Assembly (NCBI GenBank): GCA_020632995.1
Contig: JACKEN010000014.1
Location: 117,974 to 181,973 of the forward strand
Length of the DNA: 64,000 nt
Source: Deltaproteobacteria bacterium
GTDB lineage: Bacteria > Myxococcota > Kuafuiibacteriia > Kuafuiibacteriales > Kuafuiibacteriaceae
Reading direction: 5' to 3'
The notes below the pieces were generated by a model. It saw nothing but the letters and a program-made list of their open reading frames with translations, was not told the origin of the DNA and made no database searches. Positions 57,793-64,000 of this stretch are shown here, piece by piece (position 1 is the first letter of the stretch; each line of letters begins with the position of its first letter). Both the position numbers and the translations under genes were made by a program.

Positions 57793-59282
57793 TGCGGGTC
57801 GGGGAGGCCGTAGCGCTGGTGGATGCCCGCCGCCGCCGCCTCCGCCGCCTTGGCGTCGAGCACCAGCCGCGACGCGCTCTGGCCCGGGTCGAACTCGATG
57901 ATGTGAAAGCCATCCTGCGGCGCCTTCAGCGCGGCGCGCAGGTCGTCGAGGCCCAGGATGGGGCGGCCGTTCACCTTCGAGACCAGCAGCGCGCCGAGGT
58001 CGGCGTAACCCAGGTTGACCGCGTCGGGCAGGACCTTGCTCATCACCACCATGCGCTCACCGGGGCGCGTCGGATTCGCGTTCCGGGCGTCGATCGCCAC
58101 CAGCAGGTAGAGCGGGCCGTTCTCCCACCAGCCCTGCCACTGCCGCATGTAGTCGAAGGTCAGCGGCATGAAGACCAGCCCGCCGACCTCGTGGTACTCC
58201 GGGCTCTGATCGATCACGTAGCGGGGCACCACGCCGTCGTCGGGGCGGTTCGCCTGCAAGGTGACCTGCAGATCCTGGCGCGCTCCGTCGCGCAGCACCT
58301 TCACGTCGACGACGTCGCCGGGGTTCACGCCGTCAGTGAACAGGACGTCGAAGTACAGGCGCCCGTACTCGGGGTGCTTGAACTTCCCGCGCTCGTCGAT
58401 CTTGTGCCCGTTGATCTCGAGGAGCACGTCCCCCACCTTCAGCACCCCCGCCGCGGTGCCGTAGCCGAGCACCTCGCGGATCCGGACCCCGCCCTCGTCC
58501 GGGCCGAGGCCCAGGCGCTGGCGGAGGGCGCTGTTGGTCAGGCGCTGCCAGGCGAAGCCGTGGCCGGCGAAGCCGCGGTAGGTGCCGGCCTCGGCTTGCT
58601 CCAGGAACTGGCGCAGCACCGGGGCGGCGAGGGTGGGGAGGGTGTCCTCGGCCGAGGACGTGGTGATGCCCACCACCTCGCCCTCCGACACCACCACCTC
58701 GCCCCAGCCGGAGGCGTTGATCGGAGACGACAGCTCGAGGGTCAGCAGCTGCGTAGTGCCGGGGAAGTGGGTGCTCACCCGGAGCTGCTTCACTACCGCG
58801 CGGGCCTCCTCGAACTGACCGGAGTCCAGCCAGCGGCAGATCGTCACGTCGCCCTCGACCGGGACCTCGTCCGCGATCCGGAGGGGCTCGAGGCCCTCCC
58901 AGAACTCGGGGTCCTTGACGGTGAGCAGGCCGAGCGGGACCTCGTAGTCCACCAGCTCCACCTCGGCCTCGTAGCGCTTCGACTCGCCGCTCTTCTCGAC
59001 CAGCACCAGGGTGCGGTTGGCAAGCCGCCTTGCGTGAACCAGGATGCGCTTGCCCTCGACCACCAGGCCGTTGATGCGGCGCTGCCAGGCCTCGCCCTTC
59101 ACCCAGGGGGAGCCGAAGTCCGGGTCCTGGCCGTTCACGATGACCGAGACCACCGCCTGGCGCGGGGACACCGGGGCGGGGCGGGGCGCGGCGGCGGCGC
59201 TGCGCGGGCCACCGCCGGTGGCGCAGGCGCTCGCCCCCAGGGCCAGGGCCAGGGCCAACAAAAGGCTAGAGGTTCTTCTCAC
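57789..59282 (-). CDS. Catalytically dead Deg-like protease homologue (PDZ lipoprotein)
   Basis: 497 residues from a GTG start; signal RRTSSLLLALALALGASAC with lipidated Cys20. It aligns along its length with the active protease encoded just upstream, but the triad is lost: His61 of the partner matches Arg85 here (ILVHARRL), Asp92 matches Pro116 and Ser172 matches Trp193 (INASGWGEV). The PDZ regions are kept (GVRIREVLGYGTAAGVLKVGDVLLEINGHKID). It overlaps the active gene by 17 nt, so both are made together. A regulatory or substrate-binding partner role is inferred. Confidence 0.87.
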   Translation of the reverse strand: MRRTSSLLLALALALGASACATGGGPRSAAAAPRPAPVSPRQAVVSVIVNGQDPDFGSPWVKGEAWQRRINGLVVEGKRILVHARRLANRTLVLVEKSGESKRYEAEVELVDYEVPLGLLTVKDPEFWEGLEPLRIADEVPVEGDVTICRWLDSGQFEEARAVVKQLRVSTHFPGTTQLLTLELSSPINASGWGEVVVSEGEVVGITTSSAEDTLPTLAAPVLRQFLEQAEAGTYRGFAGHGFAWQRLTNSALRQRLGLGPDEGGVRIREVLGYGTAAGVLKVGDVLLEINGHKIDERGKFKHPEYGRLYFDVLFTDGVNPGDVVDVKVLRDGARQDLQVTLQANRPDDGVVPRYVIDQSPEYHEVGGLVFMPLTFDYMRQWQGWWENGPLYLLVAIDARNANPTRPGERMVVMSKVLPDAVNLGYADLGALLVSKVNGRPILGLDDLRAALKAPQDGFHIIEFDPGQSASRLVLDAKAAEAAAAGIHQRYGLPDPQ

Positions 59283-60705
59283 GACGCACTCCGTAGGTCT
59301 GCAGGATCCGGGGGTGGGCGGCCTCGGTCTCTTCGAGGTTCAGGGTCTCCTCGTAGCCGTCGGCGAAGCCCAGGTTCAGCTGGCCCTTGCCGCGCAAGCG
59401 AGCCTGCGTGAGCAGGTCGTCCAGCTCCGCCAGGCTCCGCACCGGGTGCCCGTCGACCGTCTCGAGCACCGACGGGCCCACGCTGAGCTCGGCGGTGATC
59501 GGGTGCTGGAGGATCCGCGCCAGCACCACCGTCTCTTCGTTCGCCCGCTCGGGGGCGGCCGACTCCTTGAAGAAGTGGTTCCACGTCATCGCGCGCGGAA
59601 CCTTGCCCGGCCAGCCCTTGCCCCAGGTGCGCAGGTACTCCACGTCGAGGGGCATGAACACGAGGCCCGAGTACACGAGGTAGCGGGGCGGGGTGCTCCA
59701 CTGGTAGCGGAAGCGGTCGTAGCGCGCGATGCGGCGCGCGGTGGCCTCGAGGTCCTGGCGCTTGCCGTCCCGCCACACCTTGAAGCGGACCTTCTCGCCC
59801 ACCTGCTTCATGTCGACCAGGTGCGAGAAGGGCCCGCGCACCACCCCGGCCAGGGCCACCGACCCGTCGTCGGCGATGTCGACCCCGTCGACCGCGAGGA
59901 GCACGTCGCCCGGCTTCAGGACGCCGTCGCCGGTGCCGTCGGGGGCGACCTCCTCCACCACCACCCCGTGCTCGTCGGGCTTCAGGCCGCGCTCGGCCTT
60001 GTAGGCGGGGGAGATGAGGTCGGTGGTCTTGAAGCCGGAGTCCGGGAAGCCGTCGTAGTGGCCGTCCTCGAGGTTCTTCAGGAAGTGACGCACGAGCGGG
60101 GCGGGGATGAAGTAGCCCACGTTCTGGAGGTGCGGCGCGCCCTGAAAGGCCACGCCGACCACCTTGCCCTTCTGGATCACCGGGCCGCCGCTGTTGCCGG
60201 GGTTGATCGCGGCGTCGGTCTGCACCGCGATGTGGGCGTCGGAGCCGGTCTGCACGTAGGTGAGCCACTCGACCCGAGACACGATGCCGGTGGTGGACGA
60301 CAGCTCCTGGCCGCCCGCCGGGTAGCCGTAGGTGGTGACGGACGACTTGCGCTCGGGGAGGCCGTCCCCGATCTTGAGGGGGATCAGCCCCTCGTGGAAC
60401 GCGGGATCTTCGACCCGCAGGATGGCGAGGTCGCAGTCGTTGGCCACCACCTCGACGCGGGCCACGAAGGGGTTCGCCACGTGGTGGCGCTTCACCAGGA
60501 TCTGCCGCGCGTCACGCACCACGTGGGCGTTGGTGACGATGCGCTTTCCGTCCAGGAGGAAGCCGGTGCCGGAGGCGCCGTGCACGGGGGACATGCGCCA
60601 TGGAGAGGCGTAGTCGAAGCGGGAGGAGTACACCTGGACCTTGACGACGGAGTCTTCGAGGCCCGGCGCGCTCACCGCCAGGAGGGTGAGGGCCAAGGTC
60701 AGCAC
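59266..60705 (-). CDS. Deg/HtrA-type serine protease with PDZ domains
   Basis: 479 residues from a GTG start, with a short hydrophobic signal (LTLALTLLAVSAPG). The trypsin-like domain has His61 (TNAHVV), Asp92 (NDCDLAIL) and Ser172 (NPGNSGGPV). A PDZ domain follows at about 235-330 (GVVVEEVAPDGTGDGVLKPGDVLLAVDGVDI), and a second PDZ-like part lies near the C-terminus (LGPSVLETVDGHPVRSLAELDDLL-type). The layout resembles plant-type Deg9 and related bacterial proteins rather than DegP. It is predicted to be periplasmic. It is paired with the dead paralogue downstream. Confidence 0.92.
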   Translation of the reverse strand: MLTLALTLLAVSAPGLEDSVVKVQVYSSRFDYASPWRMSPVHGASGTGFLLDGKRIVTNAHVVRDARQILVKRHHVANPFVARVEVVANDCDLAILRVEDPAFHEGLIPLKIGDGLPERKSSVTTYGYPAGGQELSSTTGIVSRVEWLTYVQTGSDAHIAVQTDAAINPGNSGGPVIQKGKVVGVAFQGAPHLQNVGYFIPAPLVRHFLKNLEDGHYDGFPDSGFKTTDLISPAYKAERGLKPDEHGVVVEEVAPDGTGDGVLKPGDVLLAVDGVDIADDGSVALAGVVRGPFSHLVDMKQVGEKVRFKVWRDGKRQDLEATARRIARYDRFRYQWSTPPRYLVYSGLVFMPLDVEYLRTWGKGWPGKVPRAMTWNHFFKESAAPERANEETVVLARILQHPITAELSVGPSVLETVDGHPVRSLAELDDLLTQARLRGKGQLNLGFADGYEETLNLEETEAAHPRILQTYGVRREKNL

Positions 60706-60759
60706 GGCGCCGGATGGTAGCCAGCGCGGCGCCAGGTTGAAAGGGTGGCAGGCCAGCTT

Positions 60760-61608
60760 TCAGCGGGCGGAGCGCCCCTTCGCTTTCCCTCGATCGTCCC
60801 GCTTGGACTTCTGCTCCTTGTTGGCCTTGCTCGCCTTCTTGGCCGGCGCGGGGGCCGCGTGGGGCTTCGGTGCCGGTCGCGCGGTCGGCGCGGGGGCGGC
60901 GCGAGGCTTAGGCGCGGGCCGCCAGGTCGGGGCGGGCGCGGGGGCCGGGGTGGCCCTGCGTGGGGCCGGTCGGGCGTCCGCGTGCCCCTCGGGCCGGCGC
61001 GGCTTGCTGTGGTGCCCGCCGCGCGGCGGGGGCGCGGCGTGCACGTGGGTGGCGCCGATCAGCCGGCGGCGCTCCGCCGGCCGCACCATCACCCGGTGTA
61101 CCGGCTGGTGCCCGAAGTAGCGGCGATCCATGAAGCACCACGCGTTCGGGCTCACCGCGCCGACGAAGACCCCGGCGTGCCAGGTGGCCTGCGGCGGGAG
61201 CGGGGCCCAGCCCACGTAGCTCGTGTCCGAGCGCCACACCACCCAGGCGGGGCCCCAGACGTCATCGGGGACCCAGACCCAGCCGTACGACGCGTCCAGG
61301 TACCAGCGGCCGTAGTGGAAGGCGGCCCAGCCCCAGGGGAGCTCGGACTGCCAGAGCCAGTCGCCGTCGACCATGGACCAGGTGCCCAGGGTGTAGGGCT
61401 GCCAACCGACCGCCATGCTGCGCGGACGCCACACCCGGCCGTAGGTGTGCACCACCACCCAGTCACCGTAGGGATCCAGCGCCGCGGAGAGCTGGAGCCG
61501 GGTGGCGCCCTGTCCGTAGGCGGGGCGCGCCGACACCGTCAGGGTAGTGCAGGCTGTACTGCACATGGCGAAGGCCGAGAGGATCAGGGTGATGGACCGC
61601 TTCTTCAT
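60760..61608 (-). CDS. Trp-rich lipoprotein with DUF6600-like domain
   Basis: 282 residues with a strong ribosome site (AGGAGGTG) before the ATG. Signal MKKRSITLILSAFAMCSTAC with lipidated Cys20. Residues about 40-160 form a Trp/Tyr-rich repeat region (YGDWVVVHTYGRVWRP; YGRWYLDASYGWVWVPDDVWGPAWVVWR), the DUF6600 pattern. The final 100 residues are Pro/Ala/Lys/Arg-rich and highly basic, likely binding polyanions such as peptidoglycan-linked polymers or nucleic acid (inference). It follows a lipoprotein gene by 15 nt. Confidence 0.85.
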   Translation of the reverse strand: MKKRSITLILSAFAMCSTACTTLTVSARPAYGQGATRLQLSAALDPYGDWVVVHTYGRVWRPRSMAVGWQPYTLGTWSMVDGDWLWQSELPWGWAAFHYGRWYLDASYGWVWVPDDVWGPAWVVWRSDTSYVGWAPLPPQATWHAGVFVGAVSPNAWCFMDRRYFGHQPVHRVMVRPAERRRLIGATHVHAAPPPRGGHHSKPRRPEGHADARPAPRRATPAPAPAPTWRPAPKPRAAPAPTARPAPKPHAAPAPAKKASKANKEQKSKRDDRGKAKGRSAR

Positions 61609-61623
61609 GGCGCACCTCCTGAC

Positions 61624-62301
61624 TCAGCGCACCGCGCCGAGATCGATGGTGTAGATGTTGTCGGCGGCCCCGATGACCACCACGTTCTGGGGGTCGGCGG
61701 CGTAGAGCAGGCGCCCGTCGTCGGCCAGGCCGTCCAGGCCCAGGCGCCACAGGCCCTCGACGAGGTCGTCGTAGACCACCCCGCCGTAGCTGCAGGGGTA
61801 GCGGGCGTCGTCGTAGATGAAGCCGTCCGGGTCGGTGAGTGTGACCCGGACCTCATCCACCGCGCCGCACGACCCGGTGCCGTCGAAGGTCCAGTACAGG
61901 GTGAGCGCGCCGCCCGCGCTGTAGGCGCGGAGGGTGTACTCCTGGTGGGTGCCTCCGTAGACCTCCACCTCCTGGTTGTTCGACTGGTACAACACCGACC
62001 CCATGCCATCCCGTCCCTCGATCAGCACGGTGTAGGTGTCCTCCCGGAGGTTCTCGAAGGTCACGCCCCAGGCGTAGCCGCTGCAGGAGTAGTCGTCGTC
62101 GTAGCGCTCACCGAAGCGCTGGCCGGTGAGCTGGACGCGGATGCGGCTCACCCCCGCGTCATCGCAGCGCTTTCCCTCGAAGTCGTAGCGCAGGGTGAGG
62201 TCGCCCCTGAGCCCGTCGGGGAACTCGTCGTGGATCTCGAGGTAGCACGCCGAGGTAGAGAGGGTGATGGCCGTCGCGGCCAGAGCGAGCGAGGTACGCA
62301 T
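61624..62301 (-). CDS. Lipoprotein with repeated beta domains
   Basis: 225 residues. Signal RTSLALAATAITLSTSAC with lipidated Cys19. Two similar beta-rich halves follow: RGDLTLRYDFEGKRCDDAGVSRIRVQLTG...YDDDYSCSG and GALTLYWTFDGTGSCGAVDEVRVTLTD...YDDARYPCSY, each with a Cys pair, so the protein arose by duplication. The longer upstream frame (to 63150) is antisense to the deoxynucleoside kinase. The function is unknown. Confidence 0.82.
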   Translation of the reverse strand: MRTSLALAATAITLSTSACYLEIHDEFPDGLRGDLTLRYDFEGKRCDDAGVSRIRVQLTGQRFGERYDDDYSCSGYAWGVTFENLREDTYTVLIEGRDGMGSVLYQSNNQEVEVYGGTHQEYTLRAYSAGGALTLYWTFDGTGSCGAVDEVRVTLTDPDGFIYDDARYPCSYGGVVYDDLVEGLWRLGLDGLADDGRLLYAADPQNVVVIGAADNIYTIDLGAVR

Positions 62302-62347
62302 GCCCGGTGGTATCGCAACCAGCGTGCCAGGCGAGCTGCGGCGATCG

Positions 62348-62370
62348 GATCCGCTGGAGTTCCGCGGATC
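62348..62370. other. Stem-loop in the gap after the deoxynucleoside kinase gene
   Basis: GATCCGC and GCGGATC pair around a 9-nt loop, about 84 nt past the stop of the kinase gene. No T-run is present, so it may be a terminator or a processing hairpin. The rest of the 152-bp gap shows nothing recognisable. Confidence 0.35.
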
Positions 62371-62453
62371 TGCAATCGATCCTGCGTGAGAACCCCGCGC
62401 GGGCGGGCGTCTTTGGGGTGCGTCGGGTGTTGCCGCTGCGCGACAGACCGACG

Positions 62454-63110
62454 TCAGGACTTCGTCGGGCGCCAGGCCACCTCGCGCAGGAAGTGGCCCT
62501 CGAAGTACTCGTGCTCGATGCGGACGGCGGTCTCCTCGGCGTCCTTGAAGTCGTCCCAGGGGACGCGGATCACCGGGATGGTGCGCGAGATGTCGTGGAT
62601 GAACTCGTCGTAGCGCCGGTGCAGGGCGGTGAGGTACTCGAGCGAGACGCCAGACTCCATCGCGCGGCCGCGCTGGGCGATCCGGCTCATCGAGACCTCG
62701 GGGGTGAGGTCGAGGTAGACGATCATGTTGGGGCGGCACATGAAGTTGCTCATGTGCTTGAAGAGCTGCAGGTAGGTGCGGTAGTCGCGCTCCTCCATGA
62801 GCCCCTGGTCGACCAGCGTGCGCGCGAACACGGCGTCCTCGTAGATGGTGCGGTCCTGCACCGCGCCGCCGCCGCGCCAGATGATCTCCTGGTGTTGTTG
62901 GAAGCGCCGGTTCAGCAGGTAGATCTGGGTGCTGAACGCATACCGCGCCGTGTCGCGGTAGAAGTCCTCGAGGTACTCGTTGTCGGTGATCGGCTCGAAG
63001 TACACCGGCAGGTCGAGGTGCGCACCGAGGGCCTTGGCCAGCGTGGTCTTGCCCGCGCCGATGAGGCCGGCGATGCCGATGAAGACGTCTTGGAGGCGCG
63101 ACTCGCTCAC
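62454..63110 (-). CDS. Deoxynucleoside kinase (dAdo/dGuo kinase family)
   Basis: 218 residues from a GTG start. The P-loop GIAGLIGAGKTT (12-23), the DRTIYEDAVFA (87-97) substrate/Arg motif and the LID region MSRIAQRGRAME (141-152) match the dNK family, which phosphorylates purine or pyrimidine deoxynucleosides. The upstream frame (to 63998) is antisense to the AraC-type regulator. It complements thymidine kinase at 15.9 kb for salvage of deoxynucleosides. Confidence 0.92.
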   Translation of the reverse strand: MSESRLQDVFIGIAGLIGAGKTTLAKALGAHLDLPVYFEPITDNEYLEDFYRDTARYAFSTQIYLLNRRFQQHQEIIWRGGGAVQDRTIYEDAVFARTLVDQGLMEERDYRTYLQLFKHMSNFMCRPNMIVYLDLTPEVSMSRIAQRGRAMESGVSLEYLTALHRRYDEFIHDISRTIPVIRVPWDDFKDAEETAVRIEHEYFEGHFLREVAWRPTKS

Positions 63111-63154
63111 GACGCCCCGGCGGGTATCGCACCGGGGGGCCTGGTGGCAACCGA

Positions 63155-64000
63155 TCACCGGCCCCGGCGCCGGAAGTCCCGGGGCGCGCAGCCGACGTGG
63201 CGCCGAAAGACCAGGCGGAACGAGGCCGGATCCGTGTACCCCACCGCCGTCGCGACCTCCTCCACCGAGCGCCCGCCGCGGGCCAACAGGTGCTTGGCCG
63301 CCTCGACCCGCAGCCCCTGGACGTAGGCCTTGGGCGTGGTGTCGAGGGCGTCCCGGAACAGGCGCTTGAAGGTGCGGACGCTCGTCCCCGCTGCCCGCGC
63401 TGCCTCGTCCAGGGTGAAGGCGCGCGCGTATTGGGCGTGCATGAAGGCCAGGGCCCGCTGCAGGCGCACGTCCTCCACCCCGGTGGCCCGGCGAGCGTGC
63501 ATGTACGGGCGCTGATCCTCCCGGGTGTCCATCACCAGCGCGTCCGCGGTGGCTCGAGCCAGGGCCGGCCCCGCGATGCGCGCGACCAGATACAGGGCGA
63601 GGTCGAAGCAGGCGTTGGCGCCGCCGCTCGTGCACACCCCGTGGTCCTCGACCACCATCCGCTCCGGATGCAGGTCGACTTGCGGATGGCGCCGCTGGAG
63701 CTCCTCGGCGTAGCGCCAGTGGGTGGTGGCGGCGCGGCCATCGAGCAGGCCCGCCTCGGCGAGCACGAACGCGCCGGTGCAGGCCGAGGCCAACAGCGCC
63801 CCCCGGGTCTGCGCGCGGGTCAGGTGGGGAGCGAGGGCCTCGCCGACAGCGAACAGCGCAGGCCTCGGCCGACCCATGCCGGGCAGCAGGATCAGGTCGG
63901 CGGAGGCGAGCGCACGCAAGCCAACCTGCGGTTGGAGGGTCAGGCCGCCCGCCCCCGGGATCGGCGCCCCGTCGGTGCCCGCCACCCGCACCGACCACCG
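63155..64000 (-). CDS. GlxA-family AraC transcriptional regulator (5' end beyond window)
   Basis: The N-terminus runs off the right edge. The visible part has a DJ-1/PfpI-type domain (LILLPGM..., LLASACTGAFVLAEAGLLDGRAATTHW, with the conserved nucleophile-elbow Cys) and a C-terminal AraC DNA-binding domain of two helix-turn-helix motifs (LDEAARAAGTSVRTFKRLFRD; SVEEVATAVGYTDPASFRLVFRRHVGCAPRDFR). GlxA-type regulators control catabolic or stress genes. The frame stays open to base 64000, and the internal GTG at 63991 is not a convincing start. Confidence 0.9.
   Translation of the reverse strand, partial: RWSVRVAGTDGAPIPGAGGLTLQPQVGLRALASADLILLPGMGRPRPALFAVGEALAPHLTRAQTRGALLASACTGAFVLAEAGLLDGRAATTHWRYAEELQRRHPQVDLHPERMVVEDHGVCTSGGANACFDLALYLVARIAGPALARATADALVMDTREDQRPYMHARRATGVEDVRLQRALAFMHAQYARAFTLDEAARAAGTSVRTFKRLFRDALDTTPKAYVQGLRVEAAKHLLARGGRSVEEVATAVGYTDPASFRLVFRRHVGCAPRDFRRRGR

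Noticed and set aside
61624..63150. 508-codon minus-strand frame joining the lipoprotein to upstream sequence
   Set aside because: The upstream part is antisense or out of frame with the deoxynucleoside kinase; the lipoprotein has its own signal peptide and ATG at 62301.

Overview
The window reads as a stretch of chromosome from a very GC-rich (about 70 percent by eye) Gram-negative bacterium, most likely a member of the Myxococcota (former Deltaproteobacteria). Supporting signs are three Hanks-type Ser/Thr kinase-fold proteins (two with a short Cys-rich N-terminal ribbon, a membrane segment and a Pro/Ala-rich tail), a TPR-DUF4388 protein, a sigma54 activator, many lipoproteins (several with Asp/Gly/Ala linkers), and an Omp85-like barrel protein. 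The genus cannot be named from sequence alone. No rRNA, tRNA or CRISPR array was seen.

Layout. 1-4.8 kb: end of an unknown gene, a Ser/Thr kinase, a secreted protein and a hybrid histidine kinase. 4.8-14.5 kb: a minus-strand operon of membrane-fusion protein, two different RND pump subunits, an aldo/keto reductase and probably the hybrid kinase, with a TolC-like gene divergent from it. 14.5-16.5 kb: a TetR regulator divergent from a membrane protein and thymidine kinase, with two palindromic operators between. 16.5-24 kb: poorly known genes (an RCC1-repeat protein, a 908-residue helical protein, a HAD hydrolase) and a 178-bp MITE-like element. 24-33.7 kb: PLP enzyme, APS kinase, sigma54 response regulator, a PEGA pseudokinase, TPR-DUF4388 protein, PPi-type phosphofructokinase and its coupled outer-membrane partner. 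33.7-38.8 kb: a second active kinase with secreted neighbours and a ketopantoate-reductase-like gene.

38.8-51.5 kb holds the most unusual content: five tandem paralogues of a roughly 810-840 residue lipoprotein family that I do not recognise, predicted to be beta-propeller-like. One copy is a decayed pseudogene. Four copies carry the same 16-bp inverted repeat exactly 36 bp upstream of the start codon, and the fifth is coupled to the fourth by a GTGA overlap.

51.6-54.2 kb: a cobalamin-binding radical SAM enzyme followed by a cyclic-nucleotide-binding/CPBP-protease fusion. 54.2-62.3 kb: a tight minus-strand cluster of envelope genes, including an active Deg-type protease overlapping a paralogue that has lost all three catalytic residues. 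62.4-64 kb: deoxynucleoside kinase and a GlxA-type AraC regulator cut by the window edge.

The genome is compact. All eight convergent gene pairs have stop codons overlapping or at most 18 nt apart, and many same-strand neighbours share 1-4 nt at stop/start junctions.
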